Shown here piece after piece: positions 42,162 to 51,749 of a stretch of DNA of 64,000 nt. The first letter of the stretch is position 1. Each line of letters opens with the position of its first letter. The notes beneath the pieces are model-generated. The model was given only the letters and a program-made list of their open reading frames with translations. It searched no databases and was not told where the DNA came from. Origin of the DNA: Parapedobacter indicus (GTDB lineage: Bacteria; Bacteroidota; Bacteroidia; Sphingobacteriales; Sphingobacteriaceae); assembly GCF_900113765.1 (NCBI RefSeq), contig NZ_FOQO01000001.1, forward strand, positions 62,001 through 126,000, given 5' to 3'. The translations under genes and the position numbers were made by a program.

Positions 42162-45100
42162 ATGAAGACAGCGATAACTTTTACCCTATTCATTTTATTT
42201 TCCTGCGGCCCGGTTGCGGCGCAGGAACTGCTCAGCGGAAACGTGACCGATAAAGAGGGCGATCCGCTGCCCCAGACTTCTGTGCAGCTATTGGGCAATG
42301 GCAGGACCATCCGGGTAACCGCCAGCGGAAACTTCTCCATCCGCCGCCCGCAGGCACCGGATTCCCTGCTGTTTACCCACGTGGGATATCTCAGCAAAAC
42401 AGTGCCCATCGATGCCGGCACCAAAACCCTGCGGATCGTGCTGGAAGTGGATCCCGGCATGCTGCAGGAAGTCGAAGTGAACACCGGCTATTACGCCGTG
42501 CCGCGTGAACGTGCCACCGGTTCGTTTACGCACATTGATAACGAATTGCTCAACCGCAGCGTAAGCCCCAACATACTCGACCGGCTGGAAGGGATAACCA
42601 GCGGCCTGCTGTTTGACCGCAGCAACCTGTCCGGCGAGGACATCAACGGCAAACCGAGGCTGCGGGTAAGGGGGTTGAGCACCATCGAGGCCGATTCGGA
42701 ACCGCTGATCGTGGTGGATAATTTCCCGTTTGAGGGCGATGTGAACACCATTGATCCGAATGATGTGGAGAGCGTCACCGTGCTGAAAGACGCTGCGGCG
42801 GCCAGCATCTGGGGAGCCCGGGCAGGCAACGGTGTCATCGTGATCACCACCAAACACGGACGGTACAACCAGCCGGCACGCATTTCGTTCAACAGCAACA
42901 TCAATGTGGTTGCCAAGCCGGATCTATTTTACAGCCAGCAATATCTGCCCGCCGCCACGGTGATGGATATCCAAAAGGAACTCTTCGAGCGCGGGGCTTA
43001 CCGGGAAGATGACCGTACCTTCCTGCCCGGCTACGTGGAGTTGCTGATCAAACAGCGTGATGGCTTGATCGCGGACAACGATTTTAATGCTGCTGAAAAC
43101 GCGATGAAACAGACGGATCTCCGCCGCCAGTCGCTTCAATACCTGTATCAACCGGCCATAACCCAGCAGTACGGCCTGAGCGTGCGGGGTGGCAGTGAGC
43201 GCTACAGCTATTCGTTTTCGGGCGGCTACAACCGCAACCGGGGCGTCAGCGTGGGGAATGGCGATGAGCGGATCAACGTGGGGATGCAGAATAGCTACAA
43301 GGCGCTTGAAGGCCTCGAAATAACAGGTGCCATCTGGTATACCAAGCAGTCCGATAAAAACAATGGCCGGGGGCATTTGAAAGCAGCCTCCATTTACGAA
43401 GGTCTTGTGGATGAAAACGGCAACCCTCGCAGCATCATAAGCAGGTACCGCAGCAGTTATCACGAAAGGGCCGAAGAGTCGGGGCTGCTCGATTGGATGG
43501 AACGCCCCCTTGACGAGATCAGGCTGAACGATAGCCGGACGAGCGCGCAAACGGTACGTTTCAACGGCGCTGTCAACTACACCTTTTTGCGGGATGTCAA
43601 GGCAGCGCTTAGCTATCAATACCTGGTAAGTGAATCGGGTGGCTCTGAATATCACGATAAGGAAAGCTACTATGTGCGCGATTTGGTGAACCGGTTTACC
43701 GGTGAGGCAGGAAACCGCGTTATTCCCTATAATGGCATCATGGACTACAACGCAACGTCTGGCGGTCAGGCCCATTCGGGCCGGTTGCAGCTCAATTACA
43801 GCAAATCGTTTAGGGATAAGCATGCGGTATCGGTTTTGGGTGGTGCGGAAGTGAGGCAAACAATCACCCGGTTGACACCCGGGGTAACGCTGTACAATTT
43901 TGACAAGGATGTATGGACCGGCACAGGCCAACTGGACCACAGCACATGGTTTCCGACCAGACCCAGCGGTTCCTCGTCGATTGCCGCGGGCGTCGGCCTA
44001 CCCGATAAGACAACCAATAGGTATCTGTCCTATTTCGGGAATGGCAGTTATACCTTCCTGGAAAGGTATACAATGAGCACCAGCATGCGGTGGGATGGAA
44101 GCAATCTGCTGGGCGTGAAAGCAAACCAGCGGGGCACGCTGCTTTGGTCGGCAGGTGGCAGTTGGGAGATTAGCCAGGAACCCTTTTACCGGCTGTCGGC
44201 TTTCCCCTATGTTAGGCTACGGACTACCTACGGAAGCGCGGGCAACATCGATAAAACACAAAGTCATTACCCAACCATTTCCCTGAACACCAATGGGTAT
44301 ACCTCGCTCACGTATGCAAACCTCACCAGCCCGGGAAACCCATCCCTTCGGTGGGAACGCGTAAATACGCTGAACGTAGGGCTGGATTGGCGGACCAAAC
44401 AGCAGCGGGTCAATGGCAGTATTGAGTATTACACCAAATGGGCCAATCACCTGCTGGGTTCGGATCTGGTAGACCCTACTTTGGGCATACCGACTTCCCA
44501 AAGTTACAAAGTAAATTATGGGAGCCTGAAAACGGTAGGGTGGGACATCCAGTTGAATACCCGTAACCTGACAGGGGCGCTATCGTGGAATACGACAGCC
44601 ATGCTAAGCTACAGCCGGAATGAGATCACGCACCTCACGAGGCCGGTGTTGCGCTATGCATATGAGTTCGTCACGAAGTCTATTCCCGAAGTGGGAAAGT
44701 CGGTTGATCTGCTGTATGCTACGCCGTGGAATGGCTTAAGCGCGGATAATGGTCTGCCGGTTGTGTATGTGGATGGCAAGCCGACAACGGAAGTCAGTGC
44801 GTATACAAATTACGTTTTAGGGCTTAGCTATGATGAACTGGCTAAGGTTGGAGTGACCGTGCCGCCGTTTTTCGGCTCATTGCGGAATAACATCCAATGG
44901 AAAGGGATCAAACTGGATTTCCTGATTACCTACAACTTTGGACACGTGTTCCGCCGAACGTCGATGAGCCCGGGCGACGAATATCTTAACTTACTTATTC
45001 CGCGTTACCACATGGATTATTTCAAGCGCTGGGAAAAGCCCGGGGATGAACGCTTCACCGATGTGCCCGCCGCGATTGGGGTAAGCGACCTGGGGATATC

Positions 45101-45353
45101 TGATTATTACCGTTATTCTGCTGCACTGATCGATAAGGGGGATGTGATCAGGCTACGGGATATCGGTGTTTCCTACACGCTGAATAAAAACACCTTCAGC
45201 AGATTGCCGTTCCGGAGTATCAGCCTTTCACTCTATGCGCGTAACCTCGGTATTCTCTGGCGTGCCAACAAATCGGGCGTCGACCCCGAGTTTCCGTCTG
45301 CAGACTATCCTGCCCCAAGAAGCTTTGCGCTGGGTTTACAGTTTTCGATTTAA
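42162..45353 (+). CDS. susC: SusC/RagA-family TonB-dependent outer-membrane receptor
   Basis: A 1063-residue protein: signal peptide, carboxypeptidase-like domain (LLSGNVTDKEGDPLPQTSVQ), SusC signature and plug (PRLRVRGLSTIEADSEPLIV, DPNDVESVTVLKDAAAASIW), and a beta-barrel ending FALGLQFSI. It imports large ligands across the outer membrane with SusD as lid, powered by TonB. Family length 950-1100, so complete. Neighbours a protease and a SusD; no glycosidase or sulfatase adjoins, so a peptide or glycopeptide ligand is possible. Confidence 0.92.
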   Translation: MKTAITFTLFILFSCGPVAAQELLSGNVTDKEGDPLPQTSVQLLGNGRTIRVTASGNFSIRRPQAPDSLLFTHVGYLSKTVPIDAGTKTLRIVLEVDPGMLQEVEVNTGYYAVPRERATGSFTHIDNELLNRSVSPNILDRLEGITSGLLFDRSNLSGEDINGKPRLRVRGLSTIEADSEPLIVVDNFPFEGDVNTIDPNDVESVTVLKDAAAASIWGARAGNGVIVITTKHGRYNQPARISFNSNINVVAKPDLFYSQQYLPAATVMDIQKELFERGAYREDDRTFLPGYVELLIKQRDGLIADNDFNAAENAMKQTDLRRQSLQYLYQPAITQQYGLSVRGGSERYSYSFSGGYNRNRGVSVGNGDERINVGMQNSYKALEGLEITGAIWYTKQSDKNNGRGHLKAASIYEGLVDENGNPRSIISRYRSSYHERAEESGLLDWMERPLDEIRLNDSRTSAQTVRFNGAVNYTFLRDVKAALSYQYLVSESGGSEYHDKESYYVRDLVNRFTGEAGNRVIPYNGIMDYNATSGGQAHSGRLQLNYSKSFRDKHAVSVLGGAEVRQTITRLTPGVTLYNFDKDVWTGTGQLDHSTWFPTRPSGSSSIAAGVGLPDKTTNRYLSYFGNGSYTFLERYTMSTSMRWDGSNLLGVKANQRGTLLWSAGGSWEISQEPFYRLSAFPYVRLRTTYGSAGNIDKTQSHYPTISLNTNGYTSLTYANLTSPGNPSLRWERVNTLNVGLDWRTKQQRVNGSIEYYTKWANHLLGSDLVDPTLGIPTSQSYKVNYGSLKTVGWDIQLNTRNLTGALSWNTTAMLSYSRNEITHLTRPVLRYAYEFVTKSIPEVGKSVDLLYATPWNGLSADNGLPVVYVDGKPTTEVSAYTNYVLGLSYDELAKVGVTVPPFFGSLRNNIQWKGIKLDFLITYNFGHVFRRTSMSPGDEYLNLLIPRYHMDYFKRWEKPGDERFTDVPAAIGVSDLGISDYYRYSAALIDKGDVIRLRDIGVSYTLNKNTFSRLPFRSISLSLYARNLGILWRANKSGVDPEFPSADYPAPRSFALGLQFSI

Positions 45354-45381
45354 TGGAACATCAACTTAATAAAATTGTAAA

Positions 45382-46779
45382 ATGAAATATTTCTTTTTTA
45401 CGCTATCCGCGTGCCTGCTGTGTGCCTGCGGGGAAAGTTTTCTGGATATCAGACCCTCGGTAAGGCAGCGCGTCCCTCAGTCTCTAGCAGACTACGTCGC
45501 GCTCTTGGATAATACGGGCACAATGAGTGTGTCTTCCCATGCCTTGGGTATGATAGGTAGCGACGAACTTTACCTCACCGAACCGTCTTACAATACGTTC
45601 CCAACGGGGGTCAATCACAATTACCAAAAAAGAGCCTACACGTGGGAGAAGCAAATATTTGAAGGGAATGAATCGTCTAAGCTGGACTGGAACGACGGGT
45701 ATAAGCGCATCCTGTGGGCGAATCTGGTACTGGATGGAATCGGTAATTTATCCCTGTCTGCGGGTGACAAAGCGGTTGCGGAACAGGCGAGAGGAATGGC
45801 TCTCTTCCACCGGGCATGGAATTACTATAACCTGGCACAGTTGTTCTGCCCGGTATATGAGGAAAGTTCGGCTTCGGAATCGCTGGGTTTACCGCTCAGG
45901 CTGGAGCCTGATTTAACCCTTAAGATTGGGCGTTCGAGTTTGAAGGATACGTACCGGCAAATTATCAAAGACCTGGATGTGGCCAAGGAATTACTTCCGG
46001 TCAACGCCGTTACCACCTATAGACCTAATAAGGCAGCTGTACTTGCACTGCTTTCCCGTATTTACCTGCAAATGGATGATTATCAGCATGCGTATGAATA
46101 TGCTGACCAATGCCTTGCACTGTCCAACGAATTGTTGGATTACAATACGGTAGATGTAAACAAGCCATTGACATTTACGCCCCTGGCAGTAGGCAATCCC
46201 GAAGTGCTGTTTTTGACTACTCTTTCCGGTCAAATGACTATTTATTTACGCATGCTGACTACCACTTATATGCTCGTAGATAATGATCTGTATAACAGCT
46301 ACGAAGATGGGGACATTCGCCGTGAGGCTTATTTCCTCAAAAACAGCGACGAAAATTTCAATTTTAAAGGGAGCTATGATGCAACGTCGTATTCTTATTT
46401 TACGGGGATGGCTACCGATGAAGTATATCTGACCAAGGCGGAGTGTGCAGTAAGATTAGGGGACATTCCAACGGCGCTGGCGGCGGTGAATAACCTACGA
46501 AAACACCGCTTTTTGCCAGACACATTCGTGGCATGGGATGTTCGGGATGCCGATGAATTGCTCGATCGAATTTTGGCGGAACGCAGGCGGGAACTGGTAT
46601 TCAGGGGGGTGCGTTGGGAAGATTTGAGACGACTGAATAAGGAAACCAAATATGCAAAAACACTGACGCGGGTCTTGGGAGATCGTACGTTTACGCTCGA
46701 GCCAGGTAGTAATCGGTACATCTGGCCAATTCCGTTGGAAGCAATCCAGGTAGGCGGATACGAACAGAATGAACGATAA
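45382..46779 (+). CDS. susD: SusD/RagB-family substrate-binding lipoprotein
   Basis: A 465-residue lipoprotein (LSACLLCACGESFLDIRP) with the SusD TPR-like fold: NDGYKRILWANLVLDGI, ARGMALFHRAWNYYNLAQLF, and RRRELVFRGVRWEDLRRLNK near the C-terminus. It captures ligand at the cell surface and closes over SusC, 28 bases upstream. Last gene of the operon; a terminator follows. Confidence 0.92.
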   Translation: MKYFFFTLSACLLCACGESFLDIRPSVRQRVPQSLADYVALLDNTGTMSVSSHALGMIGSDELYLTEPSYNTFPTGVNHNYQKRAYTWEKQIFEGNESSKLDWNDGYKRILWANLVLDGIGNLSLSAGDKAVAEQARGMALFHRAWNYYNLAQLFCPVYEESSASESLGLPLRLEPDLTLKIGRSSLKDTYRQIIKDLDVAKELLPVNAVTTYRPNKAAVLALLSRIYLQMDDYQHAYEYADQCLALSNELLDYNTVDVNKPLTFTPLAVGNPEVLFLTTLSGQMTIYLRMLTTTYMLVDNDLYNSYEDGDIRREAYFLKNSDENFNFKGSYDATSYSYFTGMATDEVYLTKAECAVRLGDIPTALAAVNNLRKHRFLPDTFVAWDVRDADELLDRILAERRRELVFRGVRWEDLRRLNKETKYAKTLTRVLGDRTFTLEPGSNRYIWPIPLEAIQVGGYEQNER

Positions 46780-46783
46780 AGCA

Positions 46784-46814
46784 AACCCGGCTGGTACAAT
46801 GTGCCAGCCGGGTT
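46784..46814. terminator. Bidirectional terminator between susD and the convergent gene
   Basis: AACCCGGCTGG (46784-46794) and CCAGCCGGGTT (46804-46814), a perfect 11-base inverted repeat with a 9-base loop between two converging genes. Confidence 0.75.
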
Positions 46815-46824
46815 ACAAATTTGG

Positions 46825-47265
46825 TTAGGGCGCAAGTTCGTGAGAGTATTCCTCAGCCGTTGCTCCCAGATCCAGGAAATCCTGGATGGTGGCTGGGTTT
46901 GTGGAATCATTGATCCGACTTTTTAATTCATTATAAGCGGTTTCGTCGGTTATACCCGAAATGTCCAATTTCACCGAGCATACTTTTCCGGAATTGTCCG
47001 GGTCACAATCGCCGCTCGGCCGCTGGTCGGTTGGCTGATCGGATACCTGTTGGCTGGCAGGATCCATATCATCCAGTCCATTAATCGTTACCGGAAACCA
47101 CAGGGTATCCCCTTGGATAGTAAAATCGGTAAGGAATGACTGGGTGTGTTTCTTCAGAAACGTTGATTTGTTTGTGGACGATTCGTTAGCTACACCCACT
47201 TGAAAGGCAATGAAGAGCACCGCAACTGACAATACTCCTGTGATTATGTTTTTCATCTTTTCCAT
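46825..47265 (-). CDS. Small secreted protein
   Basis: A 146-residue protein with a signal sequence (IITGVLSVAVLFIAFQVGVA) and a Cys-containing middle (GDCDPDNSGKVCSVKLDISG). It resembles the NVEALA-like small exported proteins of Bacteroidota, but the family is uncertain. Converges with susD at a shared terminator. Confidence 0.6.
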   Translation of the reverse strand: MEKMKNIITGVLSVAVLFIAFQVGVANESSTNKSTFLKKHTQSFLTDFTIQGDTLWFPVTINGLDDMDPASQQVSDQPTDQRPSGDCDPDNSGKVCSVKLDISGITDETAYNELKSRINDSTNPATIQDFLDLGATAEEYSHELAP

Positions 47266-47885
47266 AATCGTAAAGGCATTTTTCGATACGGAAATGCTTA
47301 CCGTTTAATGTTTGAAATAACTGTTTGTTAAATAACCGTTTGTTAGTCGGTCATCGGTTGACTACACCGCGAATGCCCCGGTATCTGGCGCGGAAACATC
47401 CAAAAGCTAATTCCCACGGCCCTGCGCCGAAACAGGGCATTTCTGCGGTTGTGCGTGGAGATGTGGACAGCCAATCGACTAGCCATAACGATATCCTCCC
47501 GATTCTAGTTCGTCTGCTGCCATGCCGATCGGATATTTCAGGACGCGCGGGTCCGGTCGGTTCGGTAGTGCGTCCTTTTGGGCGCAATCTTTCTTTTTCC
47601 GTAAAGCGGCAATCAAGACAGGTACTTGATTGCTCGGAGGACACGAACAGGGTATGTAAACGGAGGCTCGGATAGGGAAGGACTCAACCTGTCGTTCTAC
47701 GGAAAGCGCAATAGCGACATAAGCGATCACTTGGACGACGAGCGGAATACCGTGCGGTGTTTCGTGTGTTACTGTATTCATAAAGCAAAGGACCGACATT
47801 CGCCAAACGCCCACAATCTCATATGAGACAAAATGAAATTTTGGGTTTTATGTGGTCCTCAGAATGAATAGTGGAAAAGGATTAG
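47266..47885. other. Intergenic, no supported gene
   Basis: About 620 bases with opposing open frames (for example 47479-47814 minus) whose translations I cannot support: no signal, motif or ribosome site. The last part carries the promoter of the antitoxin gene. Confidence 0.4.
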
Positions 47886-47893
47886 TATCTTTG
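47886..47893 (+). promoter_or_regulatory. -7 promoter element of the toxin-antitoxin operon
   Basis: TATCTTTG lies 24 bases before the antitoxin ATG at 47918, so the leader would be very short. Confidence 0.5.
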
Positions 47894-47917
47894 TCTTAAG
47901 TGCAAAAATACAAAGGC

Positions 47918-48118
47918 ATGCAAACATTAGTTATCGAATTAACGAACCAAAAGGCTTATAGGCTTCTCAAAGAGCTGGAAGACTTACAGCTGATTCGTGT
48001 GGTGAAAACGCCGGTGAAAATGTCTTCATTACGCAAAAACGTAAAAACTCCCATGGTTGAGACGGCAATTGATAAACAATTAGCTGAACTGCGTAGCGAA
48101 TGGCATCGGGATATTTAA
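47918..48118 (+). CDS. Antitoxin (short VapB-like), intact locus
   Basis: A 66-residue protein (QTLVIELTNQKAYRLLKELE, LQLIRVVKTPVKMSSLRKNV) that resembles the antitoxin at 7889-8095 in order, charge and N-terminal pattern. ATG 47918 is preferred to an upstream in-frame ATG (47900), which lies at the predicted transcription start. Overlaps the toxin gene by 19 bases. Confidence 0.75.
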   Translation: MQTLVIELTNQKAYRLLKELEDLQLIRVVKTPVKMSSLRKNVKTPMVETAIDKQLAELRSEWHRDI

Positions 48119-48489
48119 TAGACACATCAGCCGTAATCAAATATCTGAACGGTACGTTTCCGGAACCTGCGTTGGATTTTATCGATGGTATTGTTGATGT
48201 GGAGAGTAACCTCTCATTTGTTTCCGAAATCGAGCTTCAGGTTTGGACACCCGAAAATCCCGATGACCTATTGATATACGAGCAGTTTGTTTCCAATTCA
48301 ATTGTTATTGGAGTTGATGATGATATTATAGCCGAAACAATAAGAGTGAGAAAAATTCATAAAATCAAGCTTCCCGATGCACTGATTGCTGCGACGGCAA
48401 TCGTGAATGATTTGGTGTTAATAGCAGATAATGATAAAGATTTTCTGAAAGTTCCTTCGCTGGAATATATCAACCCAAAAAATCAATAA
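48100..48489 (+). CDS. VapC-type PIN-domain toxin, intact
   Basis: A 129-residue PIN protein: SGYLIDTSAVIKYLNG (first Asp), LSFVSEIELQVW (Glu), KLPDALIAATAIVNDLVLIA (Asp) and DNDKDFLKVP (Asp). VapC toxins cut tRNA or rRNA. The start overlaps the antitoxin's last codons, so the two are translationally coupled. The intact paralogue of the broken locus at 7.5-8.1 kb. Confidence 0.85.
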   Translation: MASGYLIDTSAVIKYLNGTFPEPALDFIDGIVDVESNLSFVSEIELQVWTPENPDDLLIYEQFVSNSIVIGVDDDIIAETIRVRKIHKIKLPDALIAATAIVNDLVLIADNDKDFLKVPSLEYINPKNQ

Positions 48490-48496
48490 TCCACTT

Positions 48497-49075
48497 TTAC
48501 TTATCAGTCAGATACTGCTTTTGCACCCGAAAGTAAGTCGGTCGGGCAATGTTGATAAAATCCATTTGTTGTTCAGGGGTTATGCGTTTGGCAAGTTCCG
48601 GAAAGTCAGTCAGGAAACGGACATAGCGGTCATAAGCTAAGGTCTGTTGCAATACGTTAATCAGCTTATCCTGTCTTTCCTTATAGCGCTGATTCATCAA
48701 GTGTAGCAATTCGCTCACCTCGGTGAAGCGCTCCTTGCCCTCGCGCATATGCGACGCGCGAATACATAAAATGGTCGTCACTTCCGTAAACTGAATGTAA
48801 TGCTCGGCTTGTTTGGGCGTGTACAGGTGTCGTAGGCCCGCAAAGCCCTGCATTTCCTTGGCAAACCAACGGATGTGCCGTTGACCATCGGCATCCAGCG
48901 TGTATCCGCACGCCAACCCGTCCAATACCACACACCAATAAGGCATGCGTACTTCGGGCGTCATGAAATGGGCGAAGCGGTCATACACCAATACCCGGCT
49001 GTGTCGCCGTATAAAAGCTTTGGCAGGGGCCGATAACGGGATGCGTTGGTGGATGTAATTAATGAATCGGTTCAT
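48497..49075 (-). CDS. Crp/Fnr-like cyclic-nucleotide-binding regulator
   Basis: A 192-residue protein with the Crp-type beta-roll (VVLDGLACGYTLDADGQRHI, RWFAKEMQGFAGLRHLY) and a C-terminal region with ITPEQQMDFINIARPTYFRV in the DNA-binding position. Bacteroidota have many such Crp-like proteins that need not bind cAMP. It lies 48 bases from the HTTM-type operon in the same direction. Confidence 0.7.
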   Translation of the reverse strand: MNRFINYIHQRIPLSAPAKAFIRRHSRVLVYDRFAHFMTPEVRMPYWCVVLDGLACGYTLDADGQRHIRWFAKEMQGFAGLRHLYTPKQAEHYIQFTEVTTILCIRASHMREGKERFTEVSELLHLMNQRYKERQDKLINVLQQTLAYDRYVRFLTDFPELAKRITPEQQMDFINIARPTYFRVQKQYLTDK

Positions 49076-49123
49076 GGTCTGTCTATTCAGGGTGGCCGGA
49101 TGGGGCCGGAGATCGCATGTACA

Positions 49124-50041
49124 TTAGCATGCATTTTCCGTACGTTTTGTATCCGCTGCGCTTGCTTGGGCAGGGGTTTCACTACGGGGGGCATGCGTGC
49201 GGAGGGGTTTAACCATGAAGGGTATACGGGGTAACAACTGTTTGTAAAAAGGAAGATAGGGGTAATAAAACGCCGCTAAATTGAGTACCATCATCAGCGC
49301 CGAGAACAGATACAAGCCCATCATCAGCGCAATACCTGTATGCATCGCGATGATACCCCAAAGGGAAAAACGCCGTGTGGGGCGCCACCAGATGAAAACC
49401 GGATAGGTAAGCTCAAGGGCAATCACCAGCCAGCCGCCCACTGCCCAGCAAGGTTCGGGCAACTGCTCCAGCAGGGAAACCGGAATGCCGGTGGGATAAC
49501 CGGGCTGTACCACAGCTTTCCAAAGCGCATGGCCATCCCACCACCCGGCACCGAAAGCCTTGTTGATGCCGCCTACGGCATATACCGCGCATAGGTGCAT
49601 TTGCAGCGTACGGAGGATGGGGCTGTGCCAGGGACTTTTGCGGGTGGTAGGTGCGAACACGGCATACCACAAAGCGCTGGCCGCCAGATAGTCAAACCCA
49701 TAAGCAAAGAGTGTATGACCGGTAAAGATAAGTTGGTGCAGGATAAGCAGCAGCACAAGTGCCATCCGCGGCCGGTAGCGGCAGATCACGGCGAGGCAAC
49801 TTCCCACGTAGGCCACCCACACGAGGTGCTGCGACAGCGGATCCAATTGGATGGCAGGGAAGTCCTGCTTCAGGGCCAGCAGGGGCATATCCACGAAGTG
49901 GTCTGCACCATAGAGTGCCGGAAAATCAGCCTTCAGCAGCAGCATATCAACCAAAAGGGTCGTGCATACGCCAATACGGAGTGCATCCGTCCAGATAGGG
50001 CTCGGATGAAAATGGAATAAAAACCGGTAGAAACGGGTCAT
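49124..50041 (-). CDS. HTTM-type polytopic membrane protein
   Basis: A 305-residue membrane protein with about eight hydrophobic segments (LRIGVCTTLLVDMLLL, VWVAYVGSCLAVICRY, MALVLLLILHQLIFTGHTL, ALMMVLNLAAFYY) and the pattern INKAFGAGWWDGHALWKAV of HTTM/vitamin-K-carboxylase-like proteins. ATG 50041 starts inside the upstream stop (ATGA). A longer start at 50134 would overlap that gene by about 97 bases. Function unknown; the upstream gene encodes its likely partner. Confidence 0.7.
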   Translation of the reverse strand: MTRFYRFLFHFHPSPIWTDALRIGVCTTLLVDMLLLKADFPALYGADHFVDMPLLALKQDFPAIQLDPLSQHLVWVAYVGSCLAVICRYRPRMALVLLLILHQLIFTGHTLFAYGFDYLAASALWYAVFAPTTRKSPWHSPILRTLQMHLCAVYAVGGINKAFGAGWWDGHALWKAVVQPGYPTGIPVSLLEQLPEPCWAVGGWLVIALELTYPVFIWWRPTRRFSLWGIIAMHTGIALMMGLYLFSALMMVLNLAAFYYPYLPFYKQLLPRIPFMVKPLRTHAPRSETPAQASAADTKRTENAC

Positions 50042-50613
50042 GGCAAAGGCTTGGCGGTCAGGGTGTCGGCATAGAGCGTATATACCGTTTGTTTTGGCGT
50101 ATACACGCCTACCTGGATGCGGTAGCGGGAGCAAGGCGCAGGCAGCAAGTGCCTGGCCATACTCTTAGCGACAGCCCGTGCGTAGCGCCTGTCGGCATTT
50201 TCGGCGGGGTCGTCGGAGTGAAACACATGAAAGAGTTCCAGAAAATTTTGATACCGGAGGTACCCCTGGGCGCCGGATAACGGTGGGCGGGAAACCACAC
50301 GGCCGTCCGAGCCATCGGGAGAGAGACACGCCACTTCGTAGTGATAGAAGCTGCCTACCTGCGGGGCGAAAAACGTGTATCCCGTATTCAGCCCGGTTAT
50401 CCGGGCATAACCGTGGATAAGCGGAGAAAGCGCGGCCTGTTGCAATGCCTCCCGCACGGCTGTAACCATCGCCGGTACATTCGTGGCCTCCCGGATGCGG
50501 CACCACCCCTCCAGCGAAGCCCACATATTGTGGATGCCGATCACGGTCAGGTGAAAGAGGATGGCGACAGCTGCCGCCAGCCGCACCCGGCCGGTAAATT
50601 TGTTATTCGCCAT
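50038..50613 (-). CDS. Hypothetical membrane-anchored protein (HTTM partner)
   Basis: A 191-residue protein with one N-terminal membrane helix (LAAAVAILFHLTVIGIH) and a periplasmic part containing TFFAPQVGSFYHYEVACLSP and YARAVAKSMARHLLP. ATG 50613 is preferred because it overlaps the upstream gene by only 11 bases and begins the helix; earlier ATGs lie well inside that gene. Similar small proteins accompany HTTM proteins. Confidence 0.6.
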   Translation of the reverse strand: MANNKFTGRVRLAAAVAILFHLTVIGIHNMWASLEGWCRIREATNVPAMVTAVREALQQAALSPLIHGYARITGLNTGYTFFAPQVGSFYHYEVACLSPDGSDGRVVSRPPLSGAQGYLRYQNFLELFHVFHSDDPAENADRRYARAVAKSMARHLLPAPCSRYRIQVGVYTPKQTVYTLYADTLTAKPLP

Positions 50614-50836
50614 ACCGCGCCAACACATGATTCCAGGTGGCAGCCGCTTCCGGCATGGGCCCCCAGGCGATGCGTCGGTCAAAAATCCGCTTAGGTTCCT
50701 CCGGGTCTTTTTCTTTGTCTTTCGCATACACAGTGGCTTTGGCTACCGGTTGTACCGGGGGGATTCCCACCATCAGGGCGGCCGATAGTAAGAGCGCAAA
50801 TGCGATTGCAGGGGTGAAATTCGTGATCTTTTTCAT
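50603..50836 (-). CDS. Small secreted/anchored peptide
   Basis: A 77-residue protein: ITNFTPAIAFALLLSAALMV signal, then a charged tail (KDKEKDPEEPKRIFDRRIAW). First gene of the three-gene membrane operon (overlap 11 bases). It could be the precursor acted on by the HTTM pair; no family recognised. Confidence 0.5.
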   Translation of the reverse strand: MKKITNFTPAIAFALLLSAALMVGIPPVQPVAKATVYAKDKEKDPEEPKRIFDRRIAWGPMPEAAATWNHVLARYGE

Positions 50837-51014
50837 GATTTGTGATGTGTTGATTTCTTGCCTAAAAATGGACAATACGGCACGGGAGGCCAATGGCATC
50901 GGGATTTTCGGAGGGGTATTGCGGGAAATTCGGTACGTTTTGCAGGAAATTGGTTTAATCGTTTTAGGAATTATTGTTAATTTTACAATTCGTTACATTC
51001 ACAAACCGACTGCC

Positions 51015-51749
51015 ATGACCTACACAGCAATTGCTATAGATGATGAGCGCTTTGCGCTGGATGACCTTGAACTTGTTATCCAACACATACCGGACCTTGT
51101 ATTGATTAAAACATACCTGACAGCCATTGAGGCGCTGGCCTACCTGCATCTTCATGGGCCGGTGGATGTAATTTTCTGCGACCTGGACCTGAAAGGGACA
51201 GGTAATCCCGATGACCTGGAGGGGATCCGCATGGCTACGGAACTCAAAGCGTGGTGCACCTTGTTTTATTTCTTTACAGGCCATCCGGAATACCGCATTG
51301 CAGCCATCGATACGATGGTTGCCGGTCACCTCTTAAAGCCGGTTCAACCCGAGAAAATCACAGAGGGATTGACGTGGATGACACGGCTACGGAAGGAGAA
51401 GAAGGAAATCCCGAGCCACCTATTGATACGTGACGTCAAATCGGGTGCGTTGGTATTCGTGGAGATGGATGCGATCTGTTGTTTATGTACGCATTCAACT
51501 GAAAAAAATCACCTCGAAGTGATCCGCAAAGATGGTACGGTTAACGTTGTTTATGGTAGTCTGAAAGCGATGTACAAACGTATAAAGTATTCGGGACGAT
51601 TTATTCAGCTCAGCCAAAGTGCCCTGGTAGCAAAGGATGCGATTGTATCAGAACACGAAGGGCTGGTAAAGGTACAATCCGGTCACCATTTTCCCATCAG
51701 CGGACCGTACAAAGAGGCATTCAAGTTGTACCTGAACCAACTTGGATGA
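51015..51749 (+). CDS. LytTR-family response regulator
   Basis: A 244-residue protein: receiver domain (AIAIDDERFALDDLELVIQH, VDVIFCDLDLKGTG with the phospho-acceptor Asp, GHLLKPVQPEKI with the conserved Lys) and a C-terminal LytTR DNA-binding domain (LIRDVKSGALVFVEMDAICC, YSGRFIQLSQSALVAKDAI). ATG 51015 gives a full-length receiver; the open frame continues upstream without meaning. Overlaps the kinase gene by 4 bases. Its targets are not evident from sequence. Confidence 0.85.
   Translation: MTYTAIAIDDERFALDDLELVIQHIPDLVLIKTYLTAIEALAYLHLHGPVDVIFCDLDLKGTGNPDDLEGIRMATELKAWCTLFYFFTGHPEYRIAAIDTMVAGHLLKPVQPEKITEGLTWMTRLRKEKKEIPSHLLIRDVKSGALVFVEMDAICCLCTHSTEKNHLEVIRKDGTVNVVYGSLKAMYKRIKYSGRFIQLSQSALVAKDAIVSEHEGLVKVQSGHHFPISGPYKEAFKLYLNQLG

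Noticed and set aside
47479..47814. 111-codon minus-strand frame between susD and the toxin-antitoxin pair
   Set aside because: No recognisable motif, signal or start context; overlapping frames on the other strand are equally long.
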